Assembly (NCBI GenBank): GCA_030062745.1
Contig: CP099846.1
Span: forward strand, 27,797,201 to 27,861,200
Length of the DNA stretch: 64,000 nt
Direction of reading: 5' to 3'
Source of the DNA: Capitulum mitella
Taxonomy: Eukaryota > Arthropoda > Thecostraca > Pollicipedomorpha > Pollicipedidae
The position numbers and the translations under genes were made by a program. Of the stretch, positions 41,701-53,700 are shown piece by piece (position 1 is the stretch's first letter; every line of letters starts with the position of its first letter). Below the pieces are notes generated by a model. It did not search any database, had not been told where the DNA came from, and saw only the letters and a program-made list of their open reading frames with translations.

Positions 41701-44700
41701 ACGTTAGACAGAAAGCAAAACGCAAAATGCGAGCAAGAACTATTTCTTGCATCACAACAAAATAGTGAGCTCATGCTTTCAGCTAATGACGTGCATCGAC
41801 CCATCGCTTCCTGGCTTCCATCCACTATATCAAAGCAGTGTTAAGTCCTCCCTAGAGAGCCCGCCTGCCTGCCAGGGCTCTCCGAGGGCAGACAGGCCGT
41901 GCCGAGCCGGTGGCGGCGGGTCGTCCACTCACCTTTGACCTTTTCCTCGGAGCCGCGCACGCCAGGTTTCAGCTTCTGGTTGTAATACTGGATGCTGCGC
42001 GTGGCGTACTTGAGCACGGAGCCGCCCGTGCGGCGTGCGTGCGTGCAGGCCTTGAGGAACACCACCTGACGGGGACGGACGGCCATTAACGAAGGCAGCT
42101 CAGAGCAGACGGACGACACTGGGACGGGGGATCACAATGGAGCTGACATCCGAAGGAATGTAACTAAGAACGCTCCATGAAGCAGCGGAAGGAGTCTGAA
42201 CAATGCCCACGAGCATTATGCAATGATTTATCTTTGACAGGGCTGATATATCAGGCCGGAAGCGAAAACGATACATATCCTAGACATTACTGCGTCGATA
42301 TACAAATGTTACGTTGCGTTCCCTACGCGCCTCTGTACTGCACCGCCCGTTCTGTTCGGTAACTCCAACATAACTATTTCATAGCGGAATTTGACCTTTC
42401 TTTGACCTGGCACCTAGCAGCTTAGGCTGGAGACTCAGCCAGCTACCTTTTGATCCTGGTGTTTCTGTATGAGGGTGGCGATGAGGGCAGCCTTGTCCGC
42501 CATGCTGGCGGACTTCTCCATGGCGCACCAGTCCTCGTCGCGACGATATTCCCGCTCCAGGCCCTCCAGAACCACTGAGACCTGCCCGAGAAACGACACA
42601 CATCAGACCCCAGAACCACGGAGACCTGCCCGAGAAACGACACACATCAGACTCCAGAACCACGGAGACCTGCCCGAGAAACGACACACATCAGACTCCA
42701 GCACCACACAAACCTGCCGAACAGCCTCAGATCAGGCAACGCACGCCGCGATGCCTGATCTGACCGAGCAGCCATAGATCACGCTACGGCAGCACACAAC
42801 TAAAGATCAACCAATCCAGCACAGCACAAACCTGCCGAACAGACACACATCAACTGACAGCACTGCACAAACCTGCCACCAAACACAGATCAGACTTCAG
42901 CACCACACCAAGTGTGGTGCTGAAGTCGAACAAGAATACAACAATACAACAACAAGTCGAACAACAACACATCAGATTCCAGCACCGCGCAAAACAACCA
43001 GATATGAATTCAGCGCCACAAAGACCACCAAACACAAGATCATTCGCCACTGGCAGCCAACATCACGCGAAACTGCAAACCATTCACCCGTGAATCTTTC
43101 CAATATCCCATCAACAAATGTTTTCCGACCAAGTTTGGAAAAGCTATTGTTTTCTGGTGCTGAGGAACGCCGGAAAATATGTGCTCCACAGACATTTTAT
43201 ACTCCAAAAGCCTGAACTTGCGACTCCATCAAAAAGCTACATTGTAACCAAGATGAGCAGTTTCTAACTTTGCAAGCAAATGATTCTGTCTCCATTCAGT
43301 GAGAAGCAGCTACGGTCGTAACACCACGAACGCCAATATAAACCAGTATTACTGTTTAAAAATATTGCACTCAAGAAACAAAAATTATGCCCCGACAACA
43401 GGGACAAAAACTAAATTTCCAACCCTTTTCTCGAGTCACTACATCTCGCCTTCCCTTCCCAAACATCCACCGCGCGGACCCCCGCGTCTCGCCGCCCCCG
43501 GCAGCGGCCCGCGCCGCGCCGGGTCGCCGCCCCACCTCGGCGGCCGTCTTGAAGAAGCTCAGGCTGCTGGTGACCAGCTTGTGCCGGTCCTCGGCGCAGG
43601 TCACCAGCTGCTGCCACCGCTTGGTGATGTTCTCGGCGATGGTGCGGATCGCGTCCGGCTGGTAGTGGTTGGTGTTGATGAGGCTCTCGGCGCGCTGCCA
43701 CGCCTGCACCGCCGACGTGTGGGTCCGCTGCAGGCACCGGGCCGGACGAGGTCAGAGGCAGGCTCGCGAACAGCGCCGCCTGCGATCTTCATGCACGCCA
43801 CGCGTAGTGCATGACCTAAATAACAGTCTGAGTCTGAGGGAACTGGGCTGGGACAGGCTACCGCGGGCACAAGGCCGGGTAGCACTCAGAGCGGGGCCGG
43901 ATCAAGTGCGGTTAGCGACAGCAACGAGAATGGCATCACCGGCGAGAAGACTGGGAGCAGTACGGCCAGCGGGATGTGGGACCCACACAGTCGGCAGATG
44001 GTGGTGAAAGGCACAGTCATCGCAACAGGGACGAGGCTTCCCGTCGGCGTCAGACACGCGCCGACAGCCCGAGTCACGGCCCCGGTCCGCGGCGACGAGA
44101 CAGGGGGATGGAACGAAAAGGAAACAAACAGAAAGGAGCTAACGGGCCCAATTCAAACAACGTCAACGTCTTCGTTTCGCCATCTGGGACTGCAAGGCAC
44201 AGGAAGGCGACGCACGTGGTTCAGCCTTTAGTCAGTAAGCAACATCACAGTGCTGGCGTGGAAAAACGCCGCCGTCTTCGCCGCATCTGTCCGCCATCTG
44301 CCAATCGCCCCGCCATCCACCCCACCCCTTCCTCGACCGCCTCAACAGTCGCTACCGTTCGCCCCGCGTCCCACTAGCCGGCAACGGTCCGGAGCGAGAA
44401 CAGGGACAGGACAGGGCCGACGCGCCGCCTCACCTCGACGGCGCGCTGCAGTTGCTCGTGGTCCAGCTTGAACTGTTCGGCCTCCTGCAGCGAGGCCGGC
44501 ACGCTGAAGCTGGCCGCCAGCATCGCCTCGCCGTTCCTGATCCAGGTCATCACCTGCGCGCGGCGGCGGCGGCCGGTCAGACGGTGTCCGGGATGCCGGC
44601 CACAAATGCGGCCAAACTTGCCGTCCCAACACACAGCCAAACATCACGGGGAAGTTTCACATGGCATGGCAGATGTTTCACGCCAGGCGAAGAGTACAAA

Positions 44701-47700
44701 GGGACGCCTAACCACCCGAAATTCACGGAGTTCGGCCAACTGCTAATTCGGTGTTCCACAGACCAACCATCCCAGAAGTCCAAAATTTGGTGAGACCAGA
44801 TCACTTACCACACCTCCCTCACTACACCACGCGTCGACAACATCGCCGCCTCCCACCAAACCGCCTTCACCATTCCCCTCCGCCGCCGGAACCTATTCCA
44901 GCGGCGGACGCACCTGGTTGGCCTCGGCCTCGAGCTGGCCCAGCTGCACGCGCTGCTCGAGCCGCAGCCGGCGCCGCTCGGCCAGCTGGTCCAGCTCCGA
45001 CTGGCGCTCGTTGACGTACTCCAGCAGCATGGCGCACCGCTCCGAGGCCGTCGTCGACGTGTCCGTCATGAACTGGATGCTCGACTGGTCCAGCAGCTGC
45101 AGCGGCCGGCAGCGGTCGTCAGGCGTCGCCGTGACGCACTAGACTCCTCCCCGCGGACAGGAGACGGCCAGGCGGCAAGGACGCGGAACGTGCATGGACG
45201 GCCGAAGACAATGCCCTTGTCCGTCTGGTGACAGCTCACGTCGACGTACGGCCTAAGCCGCTACACATAACTATGGCTTTTATACGGCTTTTAACTAGAC
45301 CTAAAACATAAGCCCCGTTGATAAAAACCCGTACAACTGCAGTACTGACGCACGTCCCACATTCTTACCTGCGGATACGGGACCAAGCGGAACAGACAAC
45401 CAGCCACCCCGATGGTCACCAGTGTACCATCTACGACTGTCACCGGTGAACACGAGGAACGACGTGCAGCCGGACTTCGGACACGCCGTGGTCACCCGAC
45501 CCCGGAGTCCGGGACGGCCGCGCCACGGCACCACGCACCTGGCTGGTGCGCTGGCCCTCCTGCACCAGCTCGAACATGGTGTCGAGCACGTGCTGCACCA
45601 GGTCGCCGTGCTTGCTGAGCATGATCTCGGCGGTGGCCATGTCGCGCGGCACGTCCTGGCGGCGATACTCCTCGGCCCACTGCTCCATCTGCACCGACAC
45701 CTGGCGGCGCGCAGGCAGCACGGTGTTGACACGACCACGCGCCGGAGATCTGCCTTCCCGTCGGTACTGGCATGCGGTGCAACGCACGGGCGTTGCAATG
45801 CAACGCAAAATAATGACAAAATGTCTAACTGGATCCGCGCAATCAGCATAGCATCGGCTACGGTCCAACGCATGGACGTCCATAAATCGCAAATTTTGTC
45901 ACAAAGTAGTCTGCATCTTCTTCACCTCCTCTTTCAGTAAATCATCAGGGGCAAGTTTTGTACCGTTTACTGGCAGCCCTTGCACTCTCCAAACATCCCT
46001 CTAGAGGACCAAATCTGTAAATCACGGTTTAACCACCCTCTCAGCTTCCCCATCAACAACTTGCTCACATGCCGTCAACACCGCGACGCCGACTGACGGC
46101 CAAGTCAGAGGCCGTCCGTCGCGGGACGTCCGGCGGCCACGTACCTCCATCACGTTCCGCTCGAACATCCGCAGCCGCATGGAGAGGTCGAGCCGGAGCT
46201 TACGCGTGCCCCAGAGCTCGGCCATCTCGTCGCGCCGCTGCGTCAGGTCGTTGAGCACCGTCTCGATGCCCTGGTACGAGCCAGTCGGGTCGTTTTCGCT
46301 CGATACGCCCTGCGACCTGCGGACGAGAGCAGTGTGCGAAGCTTCACACCAGCGAGGGCACTTCCTACCGTTGCAAGCCCTGACCGGAAAAGCGGTCAGC
46401 TGTGGCGATCACGTAACGTCGACAGCGCTTCGCAATGGCCGGGACAGGCACCGGCGTAAGACTACCCGGACACGGTGTACTCTGGCGATGATGGGGTTCG
46501 AACACTTCGCCGGCCTGCCCGTCGATGAAACGATCCTGCCGCAGACCGACAATCCAGACGCCGCCACCGCCCTGCCACGGCCCGTTCGACGAAGCGGCGT
46601 CTCCCTTTCCCTACCTTCCCGGCCGGGTCAGTACGGCCATCCGAGCTACGGCCGTCTCCCTGGCACAGTCCGTCCCAGGCCGGCGTCAGAGCCCACCTCA
46701 GGTCGGCGATGAGCGCCTCGCCCTCGGCGATGGTGCTGTTGGTGGCCTCGATGAAGGCTTCGCGCCGCTGAGCCAGCTCCTCCAGCAGGTGCTGGCAGCC
46801 CTGCACGCTCTCGCCCACCTCGCTGCTGGAGAGGTTGGTGCGCACCTCCTCGTACCAGGCCGTCAGCTGAGGAAAGTGGGTAATGCGATCACACGGGATA
46901 GCGTTCAAAGTTGCAGAGTGGAAAAATTGCGCTCCGACGACACGGGCTTCCTAGAGTTATTCTGGGTTATTATGATAAGGGTTCGTACGATACGACGACG
47001 ATAAATGGAATGCATCAAGATACATGCATTAGTCGTCCAGAAAGAAGACATGTGATGTAATGTAATGTAATGAAAATGAGTTTACATGAGCCTTTTCCAA
47101 CATGGCACCACCAGTAAAAATGGCATTTTTAGTTCAAAGATGGTAATCAAAATGTCATGGAGCTCCCTCGATTAAGTTTTAGCAAGAGTAGTTTAGCAGA
47201 ACAAATTTCGAATCGTAAACGGAGCTATACTGCTGTTCCATACACTGCTGTATACAGTATACATAGAGCAGTTCACAGTATAGACAGCATATGGAGCAGT
47301 ATACTGCGGTATAAATAACTGCCAAAAACACATTCCCATCCACAAGTCCACATCACATTAAGTAAAGATACCCATCCGCCGGTAAGCCCACCTCCTGGTA
47401 GTGGGTGTAGAACGTGACGGTCAGTTCGAGAAGGCGGCGACGCTTCTCCACGCGCTCCACGAAGGCGGCGATCCGTTCATCCAGTTCAGCGGCCACCCGG
47501 TACACCTCCTCTGCGTTACATTCCCCCGTCCTGCGGCACACAACCCACCGTCACGTCACGTCACTCCCCGTCCTGCGGCACACAACCCACCGTCACGTCA
47601 CGTCACTCCCCGTCCTGCAGTACACAACCAGCCGTCACGTCACTTCCCGTCCCGCAGTACACAACCAGCCGTCACGTCACGTCACTCCCCGTCCTGCGGC

Positions 47701-50700
47701 ACACAACCCACCGTCACGTCACGTCACTCCCCGTCCTGCGGCACACAACTCACCGTCACGTCACGCCACTCCCCGTCCTGCAGTACACAGCCAGTCGTCA
47801 CGTCACTACACGAGGCACCCCTACGTGTTACACTCCCCCGTCTTGCAATACATGGCCCACCGTCACGTTACAACACGAGGGAGCGGCCACGGCGCCGCCA
47901 CCAGCAGGACCGACGGCTTCCGCGCGGCCCGACGCCGCAGCTCGCCCTGAGCAGTCCCAGCTGACGCCAAACAAACGTCCTTGAAGATGGACATAAACGC
48001 ACGTAACGTAGGCACTGGACACCGAAGGCGCGAACCCCTTCTAGCAAGGACGAGTCCTGGGGCTCGACAATGCAAGCCAATTACACCAAAACAGGAAAGA
48101 CTGCAATGACAGCACCTGTTGTAGTGACAGTCCACCATGAGGAAAACGGACACCTAAGCCACTGGCACCAGTGCCAACCTTTCCATGACGCTCATGTATC
48201 GTGGTGTGGCATGATGTGACAGTAAAAAGTGAACGGTCGAGGCACGCCACGCAAAAAAAGAACCCCGAATCTTGCCAAAACAAAAAGATGCCAACAATGA
48301 CCCACAACTACTGGCAACTGACATTGATTTAAGACGATGAGTCAGTTCTCGACTGTCGATACGGCAACTTAGTCCGAATGGTATCAGATTTGAATGGTGG
48401 AAAGTCCACTAAAGAGAGGGAGGGAACAAAAAAAAAAAACCCTGGAGCACGACTAGTTAAAAGGGAAACAAGATCTGGGCCGTCAAGCCTGCACATGTTG
48501 CAGTACGGAATGACCATTCATGAAGATCTTATGAAGATCATTCACAAACACACACTAATACATTCATGAGCTTTCGGCCCATTTCAAATTTGAGTCTTCC
48601 CCCTCGTTTCCCCCCCCCCCCAAAAAAAGATCTTCCCCTCTCACGATATACGCGTCACATCCTCTCGGCAAAACGCGCGGCGCCCCGGAATCGGGCGCTG
48701 AACACAACTCCGCCGAAGCCGCCCCGACCTGTCCGGTCCGCGCCGCGCGCCCGCCGCCCACCTGGCCAGCTCGTCGGCGGCCGTCAGCAGCTTCTCGGCG
48801 TTGGTGTACGTGTTCTGGGCCACGTTGACGAAGTGGTCGTGGCTGCGCCGGTAGGCGGTCGCCCGCTCCAGGTTGCGGCCCAGGCTGGTGTTCTTGCGCA
48901 GGAACATGTCGCCGTGCGTGTCCAGCCAGTCCAGCACCTGCGGCACGGCGCGTGGCGGCCCGGTCGGTCGTTTCGGCCCGCTCAGAGACACCTGTCCCTA
49001 GATATCGGACGCCTTCGCTGCACGGGCGCCAATCAGTGATACGAACGCTGCGAAATGATGATGGGTACCGATGAACAGCAATTTGATCACGTGTCTTAAT
49101 GCAAAAACTCGCAGTACAACCATATCGATGCTCGTATGCTGTATAAACCACACCGGTCGTGCACATGACCCTGACGGTTGTGGCAACCGCGCAAAGAAGT
49201 CTCGACACGCACCGGTGCTCCCACGAGCCCCAAGCACAGTCCACGTCGAGCGCGACCAGCTTGTACCTGCTTGACGTCCTCCTGGAACAGCTTGAGCGCC
49301 AGCTGCTGGTGCAGCCTGGTCTTGCGCAGCTGCCACTGCTGCTCCACGGCCCGGTGGTGGTTCAGGATCTCACGGATCACGCTGAGCGGCGGAAACAGCG
49401 GGACACGGCAGCTGTCAGCGCGACAGCGAGCAATCCCAACACCGGCGGACGGCGGGCGACGGGATCCGCGCACCCTGACACATACACATACACCCATACA
49501 CACATATCGCCAGACGATGTGCCGGCGGCCAGCTGCAGCAAGCAATGAAGGCAGCAGTCAATGACATCGACAGTGACAGTGCCTAGTTGCGTGGTACCAA
49601 ATGCCTTCCTGAGACGAGTTTGTGCGTGATGACGGTCCGTTGTGAAGACGTTGCCGCGACACGAGTGTACGCTTCCAGGAGGCTTATGAAGCACGGAACA
49701 GACCAAAAAACGAGATTTTCGATGCAATGACAGGCACATCACGAAAAGGCTGATGTCTCCCTCGAACTGAGCCACGGAAGCAAAATATCACCGTGAATAG
49801 TTGAGTATTTACTCGTTTATTACATCGCTGTGCAACAGGGCAATATGAGAACTATTCCGGAAGCCAACTTGTGCTGAAAAAAAACGGGTCTAACAAGCAC
49901 GGCACAAATAAACTAGAGGCATAACTCAGTAATAAACTGACATCATCTCCCACTTTACAAGCAGAATTGGTCAGTTCGCATGACCCAGCAGGTAAAATAC
50001 TGCATCCCTTGGCAATTCTGCACAAGGGCACCGTCAGCCGCGTCTGTTACAAGGCGAGATGAAGTGAAGCAATATAACGTCATGGTTAGTTAGGAGCATG
50101 ATGAGGAATTTCGGGGTGTGACCTCGGTCCCGTCGGAAGCATAATAAAACTGCCCTCGCCCCATCCAGGCTGCAATGATTTTATGATCACCCAGGTTCAA
50201 ATGAGTCGTTTGGCAAGAAAACTAACTTTCGGGAGCACTTATTCACACTGCTCAAATATCAAATCGTTTGGAAATTTGCCAGTACGGTTGGTCAATTCCA
50301 AATGCAGTCTCATATTCCAATCGCCACTCGTTACAAAAATGCATCACCTTCTGAACTAAGTACATTTCCACTTCTGCTCATTTCTAAAGGCACTGCCAGA
50401 GTATCAAGTGAGATTGCAGGAGTAATGTGGCACCTATGGCATATGAAAAAAAAACGACTGGGTTTTTTCTCAGCCGAGGCGCCATAACTAAACGTCTCGA
50501 GTAGCGCGAGGCAAAAATCGCTGACATTTTATGACTCAAGTTCGGACGGCCAAGACAAAGGCGAAAAGAGCAAGGCCATAAAAGGAAACAAAAGGGCATT
50601 CACTTCATGAACGTAGGAACACGTTCCTGCTGCCACTGAGTGCAAGCGCTTCACGATTACGCGCATTAACACACATTTCAAGTAGTTGAAAACGTTTCTT

Positions 50701-53700
50701 GCAAGCCTCAGATATATCCACAAACGGCTATGCAAGGGAGAGGACCAACGCGTGTGGCAGAGGCGGCGGCGGTCGGTTTCTTGGTGAGTGCGCTCTGCGC
50801 GGCGACCACCCACAAGCCGGTAGCCAGAATGGACGCCCGTGTAGCCGTGAGCGGCAACGACACCAAGGAGAAGATCCCGCACAAGGAGGCGTTGATGACG
50901 GCCGACCTGAAGCACGGCCAGATCGTGCCGCCCGACCCGGACGCCTACCCGGGCCTGTCCGACTACCAGCGCGAGAGGCTGCGGTGTCGGGACAGCGCCG
51001 GCAAGATGCACGACCTGGCTGCCAAGTACCTGGCCGCCGGCTCCGACTGCACCTACTACGAGTGCGAGTACAACGCCGACATCAACGGCGCCTCGTGGAT
51101 GCTCACCCGCGACATCTACAAGTGCTGCTTCGAGGACAAGTTCGCGTTCAAGGAGGGCTCCGTCATGCAGGGCAACTGCTCGAAGAAGGTGTGCGTGCGG
51201 GACGGCGAGGACAACAGCTTCAACGGCTCTGTGGCCTGGGAGGTCCGCACGACCGGCTGCGACCGATGCACCATCGGCCTGGTCCTGCTGGAGCGGGGCG
51301 AGCGGTTCCACACAGGCGACCCGTGCCTGCACTTCGAGTGCCTGGGCAAGGGCCACCTGGAGCCCGTGGTCGACCCGCACTGCTGCAAGGTCAACGAGAC
51401 GCTGGTGGTCGACGGCCAGATGGCGATGACGCGCGTCGACGACGACTGCGAGGTGTCGCACTGCCGGCGCGGCCGCTTCACGAACCGCACCAACCACCAG
51501 CCGCACATCACCGTCGACGAGTACATCTCCGGCTGTCCCGTCTACTGGAGCCACATCCAGGGCGTGTGCTACCAGAGCTACACGAAGCCGCTGCGGCTGC
51601 GGGATGCGGCGCGCTTCTGCGCCGAGCTGGCGCCGGCGCGCCACAGCCGCCTCATGGAGGTCCACTTCGGCGGCATGATCGGCACCATGAGCGACGTCAT
51701 GGAGCTGGGCCGTCCGTACTGGCTGGTGCTGCGCACGCGGCCCGACTCGCCGCGCAAGATGTGGGACAACACCACCACGCCGGAGCGCTTCCTGGTGGGC
51801 CACGAGCACCCGGCGACCGTCAAGCTCGTCAATCGCCACGGCAAGCTCGTGTTCGAGCCGGCCGCCGCCGAGAAGAACGCCTACGTCTGCCAGATGGACC
51901 ACCAGCCCAGCTGCAAGCCGACCGGCTACACCGAGCCGGAGCCCCGCTCGCCGATCCACTTCGAGGAGCTGTGAAGCCGAGGTCGAGACGGCAGTGGCAG
52001 CCGCCCGGCCGCCCAGGCAGACCCCGCCTGAGCGCACCCCACACCGCCCGGCCCATTTCAACTCTGATCTGCGTCGATATACGAGCTCAGTTGGAGCACA
52101 GGATCGTCCGATTGAAAAGGTGCGATCGAAAACGGACTTGAGGATTATTGCATGGCTTTAAAGTAATGAGAAGTATTTGTCCTGGCCCTGTTCAGATGCG
52201 CAATACAAATTACGACTGACGGTCCACCGGAAGCAACCAGAAACAGGCGAGGAACCCAGGAGACTATATTGACAACGCAGACGATGGCAACAAATTTCAG
52301 CTTTGTAGACCATCGCACACTTAAAACGTTGCGAAGTCTGATACAGCCTACATAAAAAACCGGTGCGCTTTGCTGACGCGAAAAAAAGAACACAAAACAA
52401 CGAGTTCAGAAAGGTAACTCGAACATGTGACAAACGGCCATGACAAGGAACACAGCGTTGTTGTGTATGTCTGCGTGTGAGCACTTATCTGAACCATGAA
52501 CCAAGGATTCATGTTGTTGACATGATCAAAATAATCAGTTAGGCATATTCCTTAAAAAAAACGAGTAAATAAAATTCTAGGAAAATGGTAATGTATGAGC
52601 TTTTAGTGAACTGCGTAGAGCGCACAACTCAATGGAATCGACTAGAAAGACTGCTGCAATAAAAAGTTTACGATTATTGCAAAAAAGAACCACCACCACT
52701 GTCTGTCATTCGCTCCAACTAAACAATTTCTTCGCACCACGTTCCCAAGTTGCAAAAATGACCAGGACACACGAGGCGACCGAAAACGCTCCAATGACAG
52801 ACTGGCTCGGCCCCTTTCCACCACTGGGCTAACCACAGCACATGTAGATACCGACTGGACTTCCCTAACAGACAGGATCTGAACATCCCTCCACATCACT
52901 GGACTGACCTCGGCACACATGGGAACTGACTGGGCTCCAATGACCGCCCCAGGCCCTGATCCGCCCCTATCCATCGCTAGACCGACCAAAGTTTGGTCAG
53001 TCTAGCGATGGGCTAGAGCCACGTGCGAAGCCGGCTGGGCTCCACTGGCCTACTCTGGCTCATCCCCAACCCTCGCTGGAATTGCCACAGCACACGTGGA
53101 AACTAACTGGGTCCAACCGACAGCCGCTGGCTCTGACCAGCCCCTCCCCACCGCCGGACTAACCGAAGGACGTGCGAGGCGCCGCCCGAGTAGTCGGCGG
53201 CGGGCGTGCCGGCCGGCACCCCGCCGCCGCCGCCGCTGTTTGACCTCAGGTGCGAGCACAGCTGCACCATGTGGTCCAGCTGGTACAGCAGCTTCTTGCT
53301 GGTGCTGTGCACCTGAAACAAACAAACGGGGCAAACAGTTAGCTCAGGTTGGCTCCATACCTGACGATGTTCTGTCCAGACCCGGAACTGACAAACATTA
53401 ATATCACGAAGCAGTGTAGATAACTATCGATTCTGGCTTCGAGGAAAATTGGCATAGCTGGCCGAGACCAAAACAGACATTCGAACTCGACCGCGCAACG
53501 TCCACCGCACGCCGCAGGACCCACCTCGGTGTAGCCCTGGCAGAGGGTCTCGTAGAGGGCCAGGTGCCGGTGGATGGCCGCCTCCACCTGGTCCACGGCC
53601 GTCGGAATGTCCGGGTCCTGGCAGTTCTGCAGCCAGCCGGGCACCTTCTCCACGTACTGGAACCGGGCCGGACGGGGCGCCGTCAGCGGCGGCGGCGGGA

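Larger units (their letters stand above)
42567..43030. repeat. 44-bp tandem array beginning inside trio exon 21
   Basis: Copies start at 42567 (partly exon), 42611, 42655 and 42699, each exactly 44 bp apart. They are nearly identical to about 42700, then decay into recognisable relatives (GCACAAACCTGCC modules) to about 43030. Every unit contains the exon's acceptor and first 15 coding bases. Confidence 0.93.
49382..53163 (-). other. 3.8-kb trio intron hosting the nested gene
   Basis: Separates spectrin-repeat exons 11 and 12. The plus-strand nested gene occupies the centre. The flanks 49780-50700 and 52080-52800 are AT-rich and show no exons. Diverged repeats and an inverted repeat occupy 52780-53163. 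Confidence 0.75.

Noticed and set aside
50784..50827. Possible 44-nt intron (GTGAGT...CCAG) near the start of the nested gene
   Set aside because: Removing it shifts the frame and destroys the open reading frame; leaving it in gives a plausible signal peptide.
50529..52061. 510-codon minus-strand frame opposite the lectin-like gene
   Set aside because: Mirror frame of a GC3-rich coding sequence; the plus-strand protein has signal peptide, ordered cysteines and a CTLD pattern, while this one has none.
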